A stretch of 64,000 nucleotides of DNA from Aristolochia californica (GCA_029961685.1 JARWKL010000008.1:31559619-31623618); one strand, 5' to 3'; shown: positions 43,454 to 57,425, numbered from the stretch's first letter. Numbers and translations are program-made. The notes: generated by a model from the sequence alone, not told the origin.

Positions 43454-43859
43454 TTGAGGAGGTGTGACATTCTTACTTCTACAAAAAAATAAAATTACAA
43501 ATTAAAAACATAAAGAAAAGAAAGTTATCCGAACAACAAAGATCCTACACATAATTTAAGATACTTGTTTATTCTTAGAGGAAGGTACGTGACATTGTGA
43601 CAATCGGGAACGACCCTTGTCTTTCAATTCTGCGGGGTCTCTTTGAGCCAGTAGCCCTGCACCTAATAGTTTCCAGTCCAATATACCGAACCCTTTTTTA
43701 TATATAAATTTAAAAACTTCTAAGATAAGGAAATAAGCACACCAACATTCTCTTCTAATATTCTGATGAAATTCAACCTCAATACCAATAAATTAATGAT
43801 AAAAATGAAAAAAAAAATCAACAATTACAGAACCTGAAAGTATGTTTGCCGTTCAGGGA

Positions 43860-45240
43860 TATCTCCAAAAGCTTTTCCAAGAATGAAGGAGCACTGCTGA
43901 AACGAAGCGAGAGTTAGAAATTTAGTAGGGTTAGGTCGGTGACAAAAAAAAAACAAAACATTAAATAAAAATCTTACCTGCCATCGGACCGTCGCTTTCG
44001 TCTCGTCAGCGAGGAAGAACTTCGGATGAAGAAATCGAAGAGGAAGGATAAAAATAGATTGTAAAAAAGAGAGATAATTTACATCCGTCTATATCTAACG
44101 TATCAATTCAACGAAATATGAACATTTGACGAGGTTTAGGCATCATATATCATCCAATGAGTAAATTTAAGACATCAAAGGTTCACACACAAGATCTCAA
44201 TTTCCAAAAGATAGAAAAGGAACTATCAAATCACTTTTGCTAATACATCAAGCCATATAACATTTGAGAACAGCAGTAGATATAAGTTCAATGAGAATTA
44301 AGAAAGAAGGACAAAAACTAAATTTTTTTATTCTTTTTTATAATAAAGAGAAGTTGGATGCAATTAAGAAAGCTCCTAATTCCATTAACTATAATAGAGT
44401 ATTATTGAACAGAATATGTTATTAACACTCAAAATCATGAAATAAAATTCCATTGCTAAAATATATCAAGTAACAATTTGAATACCATTGCTGTTTATTG
44501 CTGAAATGTATGATAAACGTACAAAATTTTATAAGAGGCCAGACACCTAAAAATAAGAAGGCAAAAAAGAAACAAGATCCCACAACATAAAAATATTTGA
44601 AAGTCTAGAATAATAACTTCATTTATGAAGAACAATGGAATTTGAACAAAAAAATCATTGACAACCAACCAACTATTTTCAAACATTATAGCACTTGAGC
44701 TTAGTAAGTCATTCTGAGATATACAAAAACATAACAATTGACAAGGTGGGGGATTTCTCCCCCACCCTTCCTTTCCTTCTTGAATGTTAGCTCAGTATGA
44801 AGTTTCCGGGCTCTCAGCCAGTTAGAATGCAATTGATGGCACACTCAAGCAAAAAAAAAATTAAGAGAATAAAATAGGTCAACCTTATACAATCTGTATA
44901 AAATGATCTTCTTACATTCTACCCTTAAATCAAGAACTCACCGTTTCAAAAAATCAAACATTATCAACACTCAAAATCATGAAATAAAATTCATACCAGT
45001 TTTCTTCCAATGATTTCTTCCCGAGTGTACTTTGAACAGTTAGCTGGAAATATCGGAAAAAAGAAAAAACAGAGCTGAGTTTGCTTACAAAAACAGAGTG
45101 TGCCGTTCGGATATCCATAAAGACTTTCCAATAATGAAGGAGCAATGTTGAGAAATGAAGATTAAATAAAAATCTTACCTCCTTCCGTCGGACCGTTGTC
45201 TTGTCGGCAAGGAAAAACTTGGATGAAGAAATCGAAGAGG
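43860..45240. repeat. Internal direct repeat in the hAT element
   Basis: About 130-190 nt at 43860-44055 (GGATATC...AATGAAGGAGCA...GATGAAGAAATCGAAGAGG) recurs at 45112-45240 with small changes. Both are upstream of the transposase, so the promoter/5' UTR region appears duplicated. Between them is AT-rich DNA with no gene seen. Confidence 0.6.
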
Positions 45241-45799
45241 AAGAAGAGAAAGAAATCGTTGAGGAAGAAGAGAGAGAAATTGTAGAGGAAGAAATCGAGG
45301 AATCGAAGAGGGAGAGGGAGAACGAGGGATTTGAAGACCAAATCCCCCATTTCCCCTGAATACCTGCTGACGGACAGCGATTTCCACAAGAAATCACGCT
45401 GAAACGGCATGGAAATGGCAGAGGGAGGTATGGGTTTCGCAGAGAGATTTCTTGAATCGAAGAGGTCTCCCGATCCCCGATCCCCGAATTGATCGTTATA
45501 TTAACGAGTCGGCTCACGAGCCGACGAGCCGAACCGGGCTCTGCTCGAGCTCGACTCGTTAATGTAAACGAGCCCATCCCTGAGTTCAAGCTCGGCTCGA
45601 GCTCGAAATATAACGTTTCAAACCGAGCCGAAACCGAGCCGAACTCGAGCGGCTCGCGAGCCGGCTCGGTTCGAAGCCACCCTTATGTGTAATATCCAGT
45701 TCTAGTGCACTAGCCAATGTAGCCTCTCTGAGAATTCTACACAATGTCTTCAACAATCTCAACTATTTTGCTGGAGAGTTATATTGACATGAAAAATAT

Positions 45800-47790
45800 T
45801 GTCTTACAATAGGCCTCACCATTTCCAAACATTTTACTGAGACTCTTTTCCTGGTATGGGTGTGGCTGAGCCTGAGGCTTCAATTCCATGTTTAAGTCAG
45901 GGTTCACCTGCAGTAAGCAACATCAAGTCAACAGCATACCCATGATGTGTGACAAGGAACAAAACTGGCAGAACATCAAGCATTTGTGAGAAATAAAGCT
46001 TACTGTATCATTTCTGAAGTCATACTCCTCCAACATGGGATAATTTAATGCATTTGGTAAGCACCTTTGCTTGACACTTTCAACCTGTAAATGTTTAAGT
46101 TGGGTCAAAACAATTATAACCACTAATCACTTAAATATACATCATCATTCATAGACCACCCTACCTTAGTAGGATCTATTTCAAAAGAATGGGTTTCTTT
46201 CTCTTCAGCTATTGCTGCCACATCAGCACCAATGAACAACTCCTGATGACCACCACCATCCATTTCACTCAAAGCTTTGCTAACTGTAAATACATCACTT
46301 CCTTGTGAACCCTAAATAGTAGATCAAGAGTTTGCATCACCACCAGACTTGTGTCAGAGTTCTCATGATTTATCATAGAAATTTAACCATTTATCTGAAG
46401 GTTTAGCCATAGTGACAAATAATCTCTCCATGCTGCAGTGTGATAGTGGCTTTGGAGATGATTTCATAATTTCAATTCAAATGAGTTTTGATTCACTATG
46501 CAGGCAAAAAATGATTAAATTACAGTTTTTTTTTTCAAAAGAGATGTTCAAACTCCACTTCCCTTCTATGAAAAAGAAAAAGAGCAGAAGTTATTTTCTT
46601 CCACTGTAACAAGCAAACAACTTCAATAATTAAATGGTAAATGCAACCATTTTGAATAATAATAAAATATATAAAGAATAGGCATATAGATGAATCCATA
46701 GAAACTCCTATGTAAATTTTCTGTCACTCGCCAAAAAGATAAGATAAAAGACAAAATATAAAAAGGCACAACTCAGAAAAATAAAGTGGACATGCATGAA
46801 GAAAATAACAGCAAAATAAATTATCTCATTGGAATAAATTCTCGCTTTAGATATAACCTCGTCCTTCAGCAAAGTCTTCAGCACCTGCAAGTATCATGTA
46901 AAGCATAAGTTCCAAATTCCCCTCATCACCATAAGAATAATAATAATGATAATAACAACATCAATAATAATAATAAACCACTTGTGATAGAATACGAGGC
47001 CAAATTCGCACCACCTGCAAGTATCATGTAAAGCATAAGTTCCAAAAAGTACCGGTTCTTCTTCAGTACAAGTTTTACTTTCCCATAATTAGAAGTTGAA
47101 GCATAAATGAAATAAATCATTTCTTTAGGGAGCTTAGTATTTGATAGCTTGTTCAAAACAGTAATTATTGTTTCAGTCTCGAACCCAACAAAAACAGCAG
47201 CATATAAGGAATGAGGCGTCAAGTTATACTCAAGCATAGACTCTGGCCTGCACAACATTTTTCCAACAAAATGAAAATGAGCAACCACACAGAGTTTTAA
47301 GTAGAAGAAAATAGAAGGGCTCAGCAATTGCAATGAGGAAATCATAGGCTTGCTTATACAACGGTGAGAATGTCTCAAGAAAGATCCGGCCATCAGCGCA
47401 AGCCCATAAAGGGCGGTTTGCATGATCATGCTTTAATTCGAGTTTAGAAAAATCCCTCTTCGTCAGTTCGCTTTCATCTTCATAATCCATATTCCGTACC
47501 CATAAACACAATTCAAGCACCTAAAGTGAACTAAAAAAAAAAAAAGCTAAAACAAAACGAAAAAATGAGCAAAAGTAATACCTTCACGACGATCCTCATC
47601 AAAATCTTCGGCATAATCAACATCATCATCAACAACAGCAATTCGATAATCCTCCTGCCAAGAAAAAACAATCAGGGGAAGAACAGGAGAGCAACCAAAT
47701 ACATGGCGAGAGTTGGGGTTTTCAAAATTATAAAACCTTAGTGGAAGTCCTGAGCTTCTTACTAGGCCGACCTTTTTCCCTTGCAAATGA
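45800..47790 (-). pseudogene. XPB/ERCC3 helicase gene, 5' half only
   Basis: Exon-like blocks on the minus strand in gene order: GRPSKKLRTSTK (47737-47790), YRIAVVDDDVDYAEDFDEDR (47582-47654), [20 protein letters not shown] to IAIAEP (47316-47480), [19 protein letters not shown] to VLKKNRYF (47010-47255), VLKTLLKDEVISKA (46810-46885), EEKETHSFEIDPTK (46165-46315), VKQRCLPNALNYPMLEEYDF (46005-46090), [20 protein letters not shown] to KMFGNG (45800-45905). These correspond to the N-terminal half of XPB, the TFIIH DNA helicase. The ATP-binding exon (Walker A) that should follow is absent, and the hAT lies just beyond. Some splice sites look damaged. Confidence 0.8.
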
Positions 47791-47924
47791 AGAGACATGA
47801 AGACATTTCAGCTCGCAGAGAATTGAACCATAGGATTGAATAATTAGGAGAAAGAAAGAAAGTAGTACCATGTCCAGCCATATTTTATGAGTCCCACAGT
47901 TTGATGTAGTAACGGTCAAAATGA

Positions 47925-48214
47925 ACGAGTTGCTTCTAAAAAGGGAAGAAATACTTTTCGGTTTCAGTATTCTCGATACTAATTAGTTCTCTATCGCTCA
48001 CTCTAAGGGACACAGATGAGGGACCTATTTCTTTCTTCACTCGAAAGTGATTATAGGGGTGGACGACTCGTTCGTTGCCCCTTCTGACTACCGCCTCTGG
48101 AAAGAGCAGAAACTAAAAGACGAGGAAGCAGAATACCAATGCGATATCAAAGGCTGCTCCATGGGGTTTGACACAAAGCATGATTTGGTATTGCAAGAAC
48201 ATTTATCTAGCTAA
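47925..48214 (+). pseudogene. REF6/ELF6-like zinc-finger fragment, copy 2
   Basis: About 290 nt matching 38880-39170 at more than 95%, same strand, 9 kb away, directly upstream of the XPB fragment's first exon. Ends at the same place (CAAGAACATTTATCTA). Likely carried by a repeat or duplicated together with flanking DNA. Confidence 0.6.
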
Positions 48215-48229
48215 CTCATTTATGCAAGA

Positions 48230-50130
48230 TAGTCCGCCACCCACTGAGTCACTTCATCCTAGAAGGATACAAAGCCTACCACACTTGTTAAACCATTATC
48301 ATCAACATCCTTCTCTTCTATGAGATAGTTTTCGAACACAGTGGCATCGTCCTGTCCCCCTTGAATAAATGTGAGCTTTGGAGTGATACTTTTGTCTTGT
48401 TTCAGTTTGTTAATTGTTGTTCGCAAGAGGCCTGCACCAAATAACATTAGTATTAGTAGGTGAATCAAAACAATCTAAACACTGTTATTGAAATCATTAA
48501 CTAAAAAAGGTCTAGAACCCAAAGGAGAGAGTAGGGTCCATCTGGCTGGTCATTCCAAAAAGATTATGCATATAATCTAAGAAAGATGAGCAATCAGATG
48601 ATCCTTGATTTCCACTCGGTGGCCCCATCATGTCAGGATTACTTTCCGATAACCCTGCAGCATTTGAGCTAAATATTTCCAAACCCACCATTAGACTCAA
48701 CAAACATAATCTATTTAACATGTGATTGCAAGAATATGACCCCAGTTAAGATCACATATCGATCTGTTTCTGCACAAGGATGTCACACAACATCCTTACG
48801 GGACTTGACAAACAGAATGACTGGATTCTAACCCCCAAATCTTATGTTTAAATTTTAGGGCCTTCTCCTGGTATGATTACTTGATGAACCACAAAAAGGA
48901 AACACATTTCTTGTGACAGTGCAGTTGGAATAACTTGGTTAAATATTTATGAGCTCATAATCAAACTTAACAACTAAAGGATTTTTTAAATCCTAATTAC
49001 AGGCTATAGGTAGGAATCAAATTCCATAACCTGGAATGTAAACCCAAATTTTATGTCTTCCTCCTAGCATCAGTATTTGAAGAACCAAAAAGGAAATAAC
49101 TTACAGTCTAGTGGAGGAGGAAAGGGGAGTGCTGGATCTGCTGTTATGCCTCCCTCCCTAATTCCTTGCTCCAAAGAAGCTGAAATTACCTGAAAATTTG
49201 TGCCAAACAAGGGCAAATGAGCAGGAAGGATCAATATAAAGTAGATTGTGGTACTCAAGTCTCCAGTCAGGACTGACCTTAATGTTTTTGACTAGTTTAA
49301 TTGACTTGAAAACACAACAGTTTTCCTTCTTTTTCCCTTCTCCACATGTAATGGAACTTTAAGAAGTATAGTAAACAAGAAGGCATATTTGGCACAGGAA
49401 ATTTATGATTCAACATCAATGGCAGAGAAATCATGTTCACAAACCATATTACCACAATCAAGTCAAAAAAATACTGCAGATAGCTAAGCATTTGACAAAT
49501 TCCCTTTTTTTTTTTTGAAATGGTCAATTCCATATTATTAAATGCATACAAAGAAAAAAATGCTAATGAGAAAACAAAACCAAATATATATATCTACACA
49601 CACACACTCATCAACAGTGACAATTTACAGAATGTATCACACGGAAAAGGCACTAATGCATCAATCTCTAGCTTACCTAAAAGATGTAACACCCCTTTTA
49701 CCTAGATAATGCTCATGTGTACTTGAGTTCAGCCTGCCATTTTAAGAGTTTACTTTACTCTAGTTCATCCATAGCCCCTGGTCCAATTTTTTAATCCAAC
49801 AACACTAACTGTTTTGGACCCAAAACGTTTAGATGAGCTTCATGTATAGATTGTTGCGTTAAACCAAATTTCCCGCCAATGCTCAAAAAGCCATTCAGAA
49901 TGGTGATGCATATTAGGCCTCTCAAATACAGAAGTGTCTTACTCAACCAAGATATTCCAAACTCTCAATAAAACTAGCTTGTTCTACACTAAGAAACAAA
50001 TGAAATCTAATAATAAAATACAGCAAAAAAAATTTGATACGAAACAACCTTATGAACAAGGATTGACAACTCAACTTCAGGATCAACGCTGTCGTAAAGT
50101 TCATTCATATTTGCAGTTGTAGCATATTGA
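48230..50130 (-). other. Unrecognised host exon-like segments
   Basis: Minus-strand stretches with protein-like composition: INKLKQDKSITPKLTFIQGG (48330-48440), SGNQGSSDCSSFLDYMHNLF (48540-48640), LEQGIREGGITADPALPFPP (49110-49200), NMNELYDSVDPEVELSILVH (50050-50115). Each is flanked by plausible splice signals. They could be exons of one degraded gene. I do not recognise the family. Confidence 0.3.
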
Positions 50131-50499
50131 AATGTCCTTATCCTTAAGTGCCGCTTAAGGGAGTATCTGGACCTAAAGAAAGTACATTGTTATGCCATAA
50201 AACATGCAGTGAGAAGAATGTTGACAGTTAGGGGAAGGCATTGACAACCATATTTCAACAATGAAAAAGGCCAAAACACTCCTCTTTATGAGTGGAACAA
50301 TATACGAGAAAGTTTTCACGGAGTAGTTACCAACAAACATCTTTAAATTAAAAAAAAAAAGAAACAGTTTCAAAATTTTTTTTCCTCGAGTAATTAAATA
50401 CTAGTACCTATCAATCATCAGTCAAAAGAATCCAATTCCACAAAATATTGTTAACATCTATGTTCATATTTTTTTCTTTCTAAAAGGCAAATAAGATTT

Positions 50500-52175
50500 T
50501 CTTAACAACTGTGGACAGGTGTTTCTTATAATTCAGGGGCATTCCTGTTATTGTGGTTTATGCTTAGAGCATGCTTTTTAAGTTAATGGTAGTTCAGTCC
50601 CTCAACTTATTCTGAGTGATAGGTAGGCTTTTACTCACAGGTATTTTAGTCTCATCTTGTAAAAACTCATAAGAAAAATTTATTAAGGGATGAAGGTTCG
50701 ATATAAATCCTAATCTCAGAATAACGCAAAGAGAGAATTCCTGTAGTTGGCTATTCTTTACTCCAAAACCTCATCTTTCCTAATTCTGATTATTTTAATG
50801 GTATCAGAGCCACATTGTTGTAGTTGTCACTGGGTTTTTATGAAACATTCTCTCCTAATGTCAAATTAAATTTCATCCAATTCTATTACTGTTAATAAAG
50901 GGTAGGACATTAAAAATGTCTTTTTGTTATGAAGATATTATTGTAAAGGCCTATATCAAGTAATATCCTAGATATGTTACTCAAGGGGAGAAATATAGGG
51001 CTCGTAGATTGGAAAGACAATATATGGTCTAAAATCGAGCCAAGAGTTTGGTTTGATAAATTCAGTCAAACGATGATAGGCTTGGGGTCTAAAAAGAGCC
51101 ATTCATACCACTTTATCTTTGTTCTCCAGAGGGACAAAAGTATTGTTATCTTAATAGTCTATGTAGATGACTACACAACAAGAAAGTGAGAATATCAAAC
51201 AACATTTTCAAACCAAGGATTTAAGACACCTGAATTACTTCCTCAATATTGATGTTGCACGAAACAAGGAGAGAATTATACAAACACAAAGGAAATATAC
51301 AACTGATATGTAGACTAAGATAAGCTGAGAGAGGTTTATTTGGAGCAAAGTCAACTGAGAGTCTGATGCAAACAAAATGCAAATTTGCATGATGAACAAA
51401 ACCCAATATTTAAATATAAGACCCAGTATAGACAACTTGTTAGCAAACTGAATAACGATCCAATGATTCAACCTAACATTTCCTATGTTGATAATGTCAG
51501 ACTCCAATACCTAAAGATAAGACCCAATACTACAAGACTTGTTGGTAAGCTGATTTAAGACTCAACCTAATATTTCCTATGTTGATGGTGTTGTCAGTCA
51601 GTTTATGGAAAACCTGAGGAGTTGAAGTTGTGAAACAGATATTAAGGTATTTAAAATGTGGACAGGGATTGTTTCATAAACCACACCATAATCTAGAAAT
51701 AATGAGGTTTTCAAAATATTGACAATGTAAAGTCTAAAATTAGTAGAACCTCAGTAAGTGTTTATTGCACATTTATGAGCAGTAACCTTGTGACCTAGAA
51801 AAAGTACCAAAACAAACTATACTAGCAAGGTCAAGCGTATGCAGCTTGTGAAATAATGTGGATTAAGTCTTTAGCAATAGAGTTTGGGTTCTCAATTGAA
51901 AACTTATGGCAATATTTTGTGACAATCAGGCTGTTAGTTTTATTGTTAACAATCCAATATTTCATGAGAGAACTAAATACATTGAAGCAAATTGTCATTT
52001 CATTCACGATGCAATTATGAGTGGCAAGATTATAACATGGTATGTTTGCTCTGTACATCAACTCGATGACATCTTTATATAGGGGTTGATCAATGTTGAC
52101 GCAAAGTGAGACTTCCCAGAATTGGCTATTCTTCACTCCAAAACTTCATCTTTCTCATATCTGATTATTTTACAA
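50500..52175 (+). mobile_element. Ty1/copia remnant
   Basis: A primer site TGGTATCAGAGCC (50802-50814) follows an LTR end; matching LTR-end sequence (TTGGCTATTCTTCACTCCAA) recurs at 52125-52170. Between them are decayed RT (VILIVYVDDY near 51145), RT C-terminal and RNase H pieces with many stops. Gag, protease and integrase are gone. The left end is uncertain. Confidence 0.6.
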
Positions 52176-55100
52176 TAACAATGACCAAGATCTTTTTCGT
52201 GACTTTAACAAGAGCATTGACCAAAGCAAAGAGTAATTATCAAATGCTGCAGCTGCTGTTTGAGGCTGGCAAAACTCATTTCTTTGCCAACAAAACCCCC
52301 TAGAAAATGCTTGAAGAAAGTCAAACAATCCCCTAAAAAAAGGTTTGAATGAATAAGAGAAACAAAGTAATGATGAAAATGGCAGCAAATTTCCAGCATA
52401 ACAATGTTGTTTATTGCTCTATGAGGGCTAGAGTTGAATTAGTTGCCAAGATATTCTTCATCTCAGTATAAGATGTTAGGTCCGGTCAGAGAGAGAAGAA
52501 TAAGTCCCGATAAGTTTAGCCTTGAAAACAGTAAGGTCTACAGGTTGAGGAGTGGACCTCCCAAACTGACTAATCAACTAATATTTAGAACTACATAAAA
52601 TTTTGGTCCAGCGAAATTCTTGACCTTTTTCATCTCCTTGGATCCATTCAGAGAGAAACAGAAAGCTGATTGCCTCACATTTGACTGCTAGAATGGAGAC
52701 AATCAAGGAGTAGACACCACCATAGAATAGGTGGTAAAAACACAATTTTGATCTCAGAGCAATCCTAGCCTAGCTGGTGGATGCAGTGTGACCCTTTGAG
52801 GCAGAGTTTTTGATCCTCCTCATAGGCCTTAAGAGTATTTACCAACTCTTTTTTCTAATCCTGCCATCATTGAGGTGATTTGGCTGTTGTTTCAAGCAGG
52901 ATGTTCAGGGAAGTCCTCACCTTGATGCTTAATTCTGATTTTTGAGAAAATTGTCGACCTTTATAGGCATTTGATGGAAGAGCTGGATGCCACTCTATGG
53001 GGATGTGAATCATCTAACTGATTTCTTGGAACAACAACTCATTGTGGGAGATTCCCTTCCCATTGCTTAACATTGTAATAGATTGGTTGTGCTATTGTAT
53101 TTGTTTTCTTTAATGTCCTCTAATAACTATTCAGTTGTATGCTTTTTAAGTTTGCTTTTAACATCTTGTACCTCTCTCTACTAATAAATTACTATCTCGC
53201 TTTTATACAAAAAAAGAAAAAAGAGATAGAGAACAGCTTATTACTCCTCTTCCCAAGAAACTCTAATATTAGACCAATTTCTGATCTCCATACACTGCTT
53301 CTATAATACTAATTACAATATAATATGAAAAACCAGAGAAATCACAAGAAACCTAAAATACATATGATTCTGGGTTAAAAAAACTTTGATGTTTACACAA
53401 CTTTAACTGTAGGTAAGAGCAATTATAAATTTTAGAGTCGATTAAAACACAGAATGACCACAAATGAAAAGACAAGGACTTCCTAGCACATGGCAGCTGG
53501 TTATACGTACTTGTTTTCAGCACTTGATCCTGAAACTGAAGATTCCTCAGGTGGCACAATGACAGTACACTGGAAAGCAATTTGTATCACAGGAGGTTCT
53601 GTGTGTCTGTACATGATTTAAGACATATTGTTTCATATTTCTAAAATAAAGACCCATCCTTCTCAGTATATGACATCAAGACAGGATCTGAATACCTCGA
53701 GAATCCCACAGAATTAGAAAAATCAAAGTCATAACCATAAGTGGCATAAGGGTCTCAACATATAATGTGCTGAACGTTCTCATACTGAGGATCTGCAAAG
53801 AAATGACCATACTATAGAAGAAAAAAGTAAATCAGACCACATAAGAGCAGCTCTTAGTTAGATATGAATCAGAAGCAAAACTTAAATGTTTTTGAAGATC
53901 TCCAAGACCATACCGAGCGTCCTGGCTGGAAATCAGAGGATGTTCTCAATCTTAGTATGCATCAAAAGGCATATGAACGGCTAAGCATCCGGTATCTGAA
54001 ACATCAATTATATTTTCAAAAATGAACTTAGATTAAGCTACCCATGAAACTGTCAAAATATAGACAGTAGTGGACTATAGCTTATCCTTGCCCATTATGA
54101 GTCATATACTTGTGTTGAGTCATACATTTAATATCGGAATAAAGCTTCACCCTCTTTCAATTAATAAAACAGTCAAACAAACCAGTTTGAGGGTAATCTA
54201 TCACTCACTACCAATCAACTTACTCATAGATGTTTTATTTAAGAATAAAGATAACACAAAATTTTCATGTAATCAATGGAGAAGGTAGTGACCACACAAT
54301 CAAAATGTCCATGAAAGCACAGAGCCTCATTGCCATTGTGGCAGGCAGCAAAGACGACAAGCCCTTTTTTACATTTTTTGGCACTCCAGACACTAATCTG
54401 TTAATTTCCCCTCCTCCCTTCCTCTCCCATAATTTTTTTATGTAATATTAAAGAAATTCAATAGAAAAAACAACAACATAATCTACTTTTATGTCTTCCA
54501 CTATGAGAAATCAAGGGCAAAGAACGGATGCATGCAGAGGCTAAGCAGCTTTCAGCTTCATACCACCTGCATCCAAGCTCCAAATCACAACCACAAATAA
54601 CATCATAAGGGTGAAACAAAGACCAATACACCAATTGGTGCACAAACAGAGCTTCTAAGCCCCTTCCCAAGAAACATTTATAAGAGAACCAACAAAATCT
54701 AATGACTGCATCTTCCCCATCACTGCACAACACTTCCTTTTCCTTCTCTCTGTCATTTTTATTTTAGATAGTAGAGAAATAGATACATGAGCTGGCTACT
54801 AAAAACATTAGATGACTGCAAGGAGCCCATCATCGCCAGTCCATCTATACAAGGGGAATGCAATCACCCATTATAGGATTGACTGCTGTAGCCACTCCCA
54901 ACGAAAGAAATATCATGGAGAATTGCTGAGCAAGGGGTGCATACCCAAGAAACAGCAAGAGAACTTTTTTTTAAAAAAACTTGTCATCGATCTCCTTAAA
55001 CATACGTGAGAGCTTCCAAAATGGAGGGATCTAGCCTCAGCCCACTAGGTGACATTTGAAGAGGCTCCTTCAAGTCTAAGCAAGATGAAAAAACAATCTC

Positions 55101-55480
55101 TAGACAGCCTCAAACCATGAAGCAGAGGCTACAATGCTTGAACAGTCTCATGGTTTCCTCCACATCCCCTCCCTCACTCTGCATTTAGTGCTATGAAATC
55201 CATCTGCAAGCTCACTCAGTTTTTTTAGTGGATTACGAATTGATGTCCAGAAAGATAACTTCACCAGATGTTTGCTTGATCCTGGGTCAGAGGTCTACAT
55301 GCATATGCCAAACACACTCAAATTAAGGTCCAAAATTCCCTTCATCACAGTGGTACATTTTGTCCTTGAGACCTTAATCAGAGGCGTGCTTTGACCAACA
55401 CTGGGATGGATGAGGCAAGAAACCTTCTTAACCACCATGAGAACAGATACATTCTTAGGACAGGTTGTTGACCTCATGGT
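52176..55480. other. Mostly non-coding host DNA
   Basis: No convincing gene. A stretch ending TAATAAATTACTATCTCGC then A-rich at 53180-53220 resembles a LINE 3' tail. Minus-strand protein-like segments at 53510-53580 and 53650-53790 (YATYGYDFDFSNS) may be exon scraps of an unrecognised gene. Confidence 0.3.
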
Positions 55481-55558
55481 TTGGAAAGACAGCACATAGG
55501 GTCATTAACTGTCTACTCTCCGACAATAATCATCTGGTTGGCTGACAAGCACGAGCAT

Positions 55559-55577
55559 CTCTCTCTCTCTCTCTCCA
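55559..55577. repeat. CT tract before second pararetrovirus-like fragment
   Basis: CTCTCTCTCTCTCTCTCTC, just left of the ATG at 55589. Confidence 0.85.
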
Positions 55578-55588
55578 CTCTTAATCCT

Positions 55589-57425
55589 ATGGGTCAAGTC
55601 AGGACACAAAACAATTTTACCAATTTAAATCTCAAAACAATTGGCCAACAGCTAATTCGTATTGAAGATTTTTGGGATAAAGGTAAAATCCAGAGAAATA
55701 TTGTCAAAATCCTAATGACTTATCTTCTCAAAAATTACCTTTGTTGATGAACAATAAACCGCTCATCAAACCACCCGTTCCTATTAGGAACTTTAAATGG
55801 GATAATAATTTTGAAGTTGTTGATGAATTATTATCTCAGCTTGGAAGATTGAATCTTTCTGTAGATCAACTAAAACAAGCCAAAGAAGCAAAAGCTGTGA
55901 AGGTTCTAAAAAGTATTCAAACATTAGAATCTCACGAAGATCTAAATGAAGATTTTTCATCTCAAAATTCTGAGGATTTAACTCCTTCAGCATATTCTGA
56001 TTCTGATATTGGTCAAACTCTAATCTCAAAGATTTAGGTTTAACCAATGTCAATCAGACTGAAGAAATTTTTCAAGACATGATACAAGATCCGAGTATCC
56101 AAAAATTGGATTATGAGAAAAAGTCTACTCAGAAATGGGATCTACCTAACAAACTCTATTACCATAGGCCTACACCTCAAGACCTATTGTATGAAGAGAA
56201 TGTTTATTTAGATAAAAAATCTTATGATGGCAAATCCATTTATGGATGGAATATAGATGGATTATCTGAATATCAGATATTGGAACATTGTCACCGAATG
56301 CTTATGTATTGTACAATCTGTCGGCAACATAAGAATTTCGATCAAGGAATTGCAGATATGCTTACTGCAGGGTTTTCTGGAACTCTCAAAGGTTGGTGGG
56401 ATAACATCCTCACCCCTGAACAACATCAGGAAATTTATAATTCAAAGAAGGTTATCAAAACTGAATCTGGCCAAGCCTACCTAGGTGAGGACGATGCAGT
56501 TTATACCTTGATTTCCTATATTGTTCATCATTTCATTGGAAATCTGACTTCCCAATCAGATAAGGGAAGAGAGGTTTTGCAAAATCTTAGGTGTCGAACA
56601 CTTAGCCAGTTTTGCTGGTATAAAGATGCTTTCCTCACTAAGGTTATGCAAAGACCAGATGCCAATAATTAATATTGGAAAGCAAAATTTATTGATGGTT
56701 TACCAACTCTTTTTGTCAGCAAGGTAAGAAAAAGGTTAGGTAATGAGGTAGGAATTATAAACTACCATCAATATACATATGGTCTCCTTACCAGTGCTAT
56801 CATCCAAGAAGGGCTGACCTTATGTAATGATTTAAAGCTTCAAGCTCAGCTTAAGAAACAAAATCTTATTGGAAAGCGTGAGCTTGGTGAATTCTGTGAA
56901 CAATTTGCTTGTGACACAGGTCCATCACCTTCCAATCAAAGGAAGGGAAAAGGTAAAGTCTCTCACTCTAAGAGACATGAACCCTATTCACACCAGAGTA
57001 GGAGATATCCAAAAAGACAGTCTCATCAAAAGACTCGTCATGAATCTAGGAGACCTCCTCCTCGTCAGAGACCACCTCCTAGAAGAAATCCTCCAGACAA
57101 AAAGAAAATTGTCTGTTACAAATGTGGTAAATTAGGCCACTATTCAAATAGATGCAAAACTAAAGAGAAACTTAACAAACTTCAGATTGATGAAGGATTA
57201 CGAATTCAGTTGGCCAAAATTCTCTTAAACTCTGATTCTGGGGATGATATTGATTATGCCTCATCTAGCCAATCAGAAGAAGACCAAGATTGTAGCTGTT
57301 CTCATCTACAATCTATGGCACAAATGCATCAGATTAATGTTCTTACGAATGAACAACAACTTGTGCTTAAGAACATTGATCAAGAGGAAGATCCTCAAAC
57401 CCAAAGATATTTAATCAAAGAATAT
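55589..57425 (+). pseudogene. Second pararetrovirus-like lineage: small ORF, coat/gag with CCHC
   Basis: A 50-codon frame (55589-55744) abuts a CP/gag-like reading: acidic start, IYGWNIDGLSEYQILE, FSGTLKGWWDNIL, an Arg/Pro-rich basic region, then CYKCGKLGHYSNRCK at 57114-57158. Frame breaks occur near 56037, 56672 and 57190. The TLKGWWDNIL core and basic-knuckle order are typical of plant caulimovirid (petuvirus/florendovirus-like) polyproteins and unlike the V coat. A Ty3-like gag is the alternative. It is fused to the V4 leader at about 57425. Confidence 0.65.

Larger units (their letters stand above)
40479..45685 (-). mobile_element. hAT transposon with TIRs and 8-bp TSD
   Basis: Ends TAGGGGTGGC (left) and GCCACCCTTA (right) form imperfect inverted repeats. 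They are flanked by an exact 8-bp duplication TGTGTAAT at 40471-40478 and 45686-45693, the hAT signature. Both subterminal regions are packed with GAGCTCGAGCC-type words (40525-40650; 45520-45670), typical transposase-binding repeats. The element encodes a decayed transposase at 41372-43453. Confidence 0.92.

Noticed and set aside
44954..45589. 211-codon Ser-rich minus-strand ORF in the hAT end
   Set aside because: Low-complexity sequence over subterminal repeats and duplicated 5' region, with no domain.
46926..47429. Single 167-codon ORF as a gene
   Set aside because: It spans an intron of the XPB pseudogene; only 47010-47255 is exon-like.
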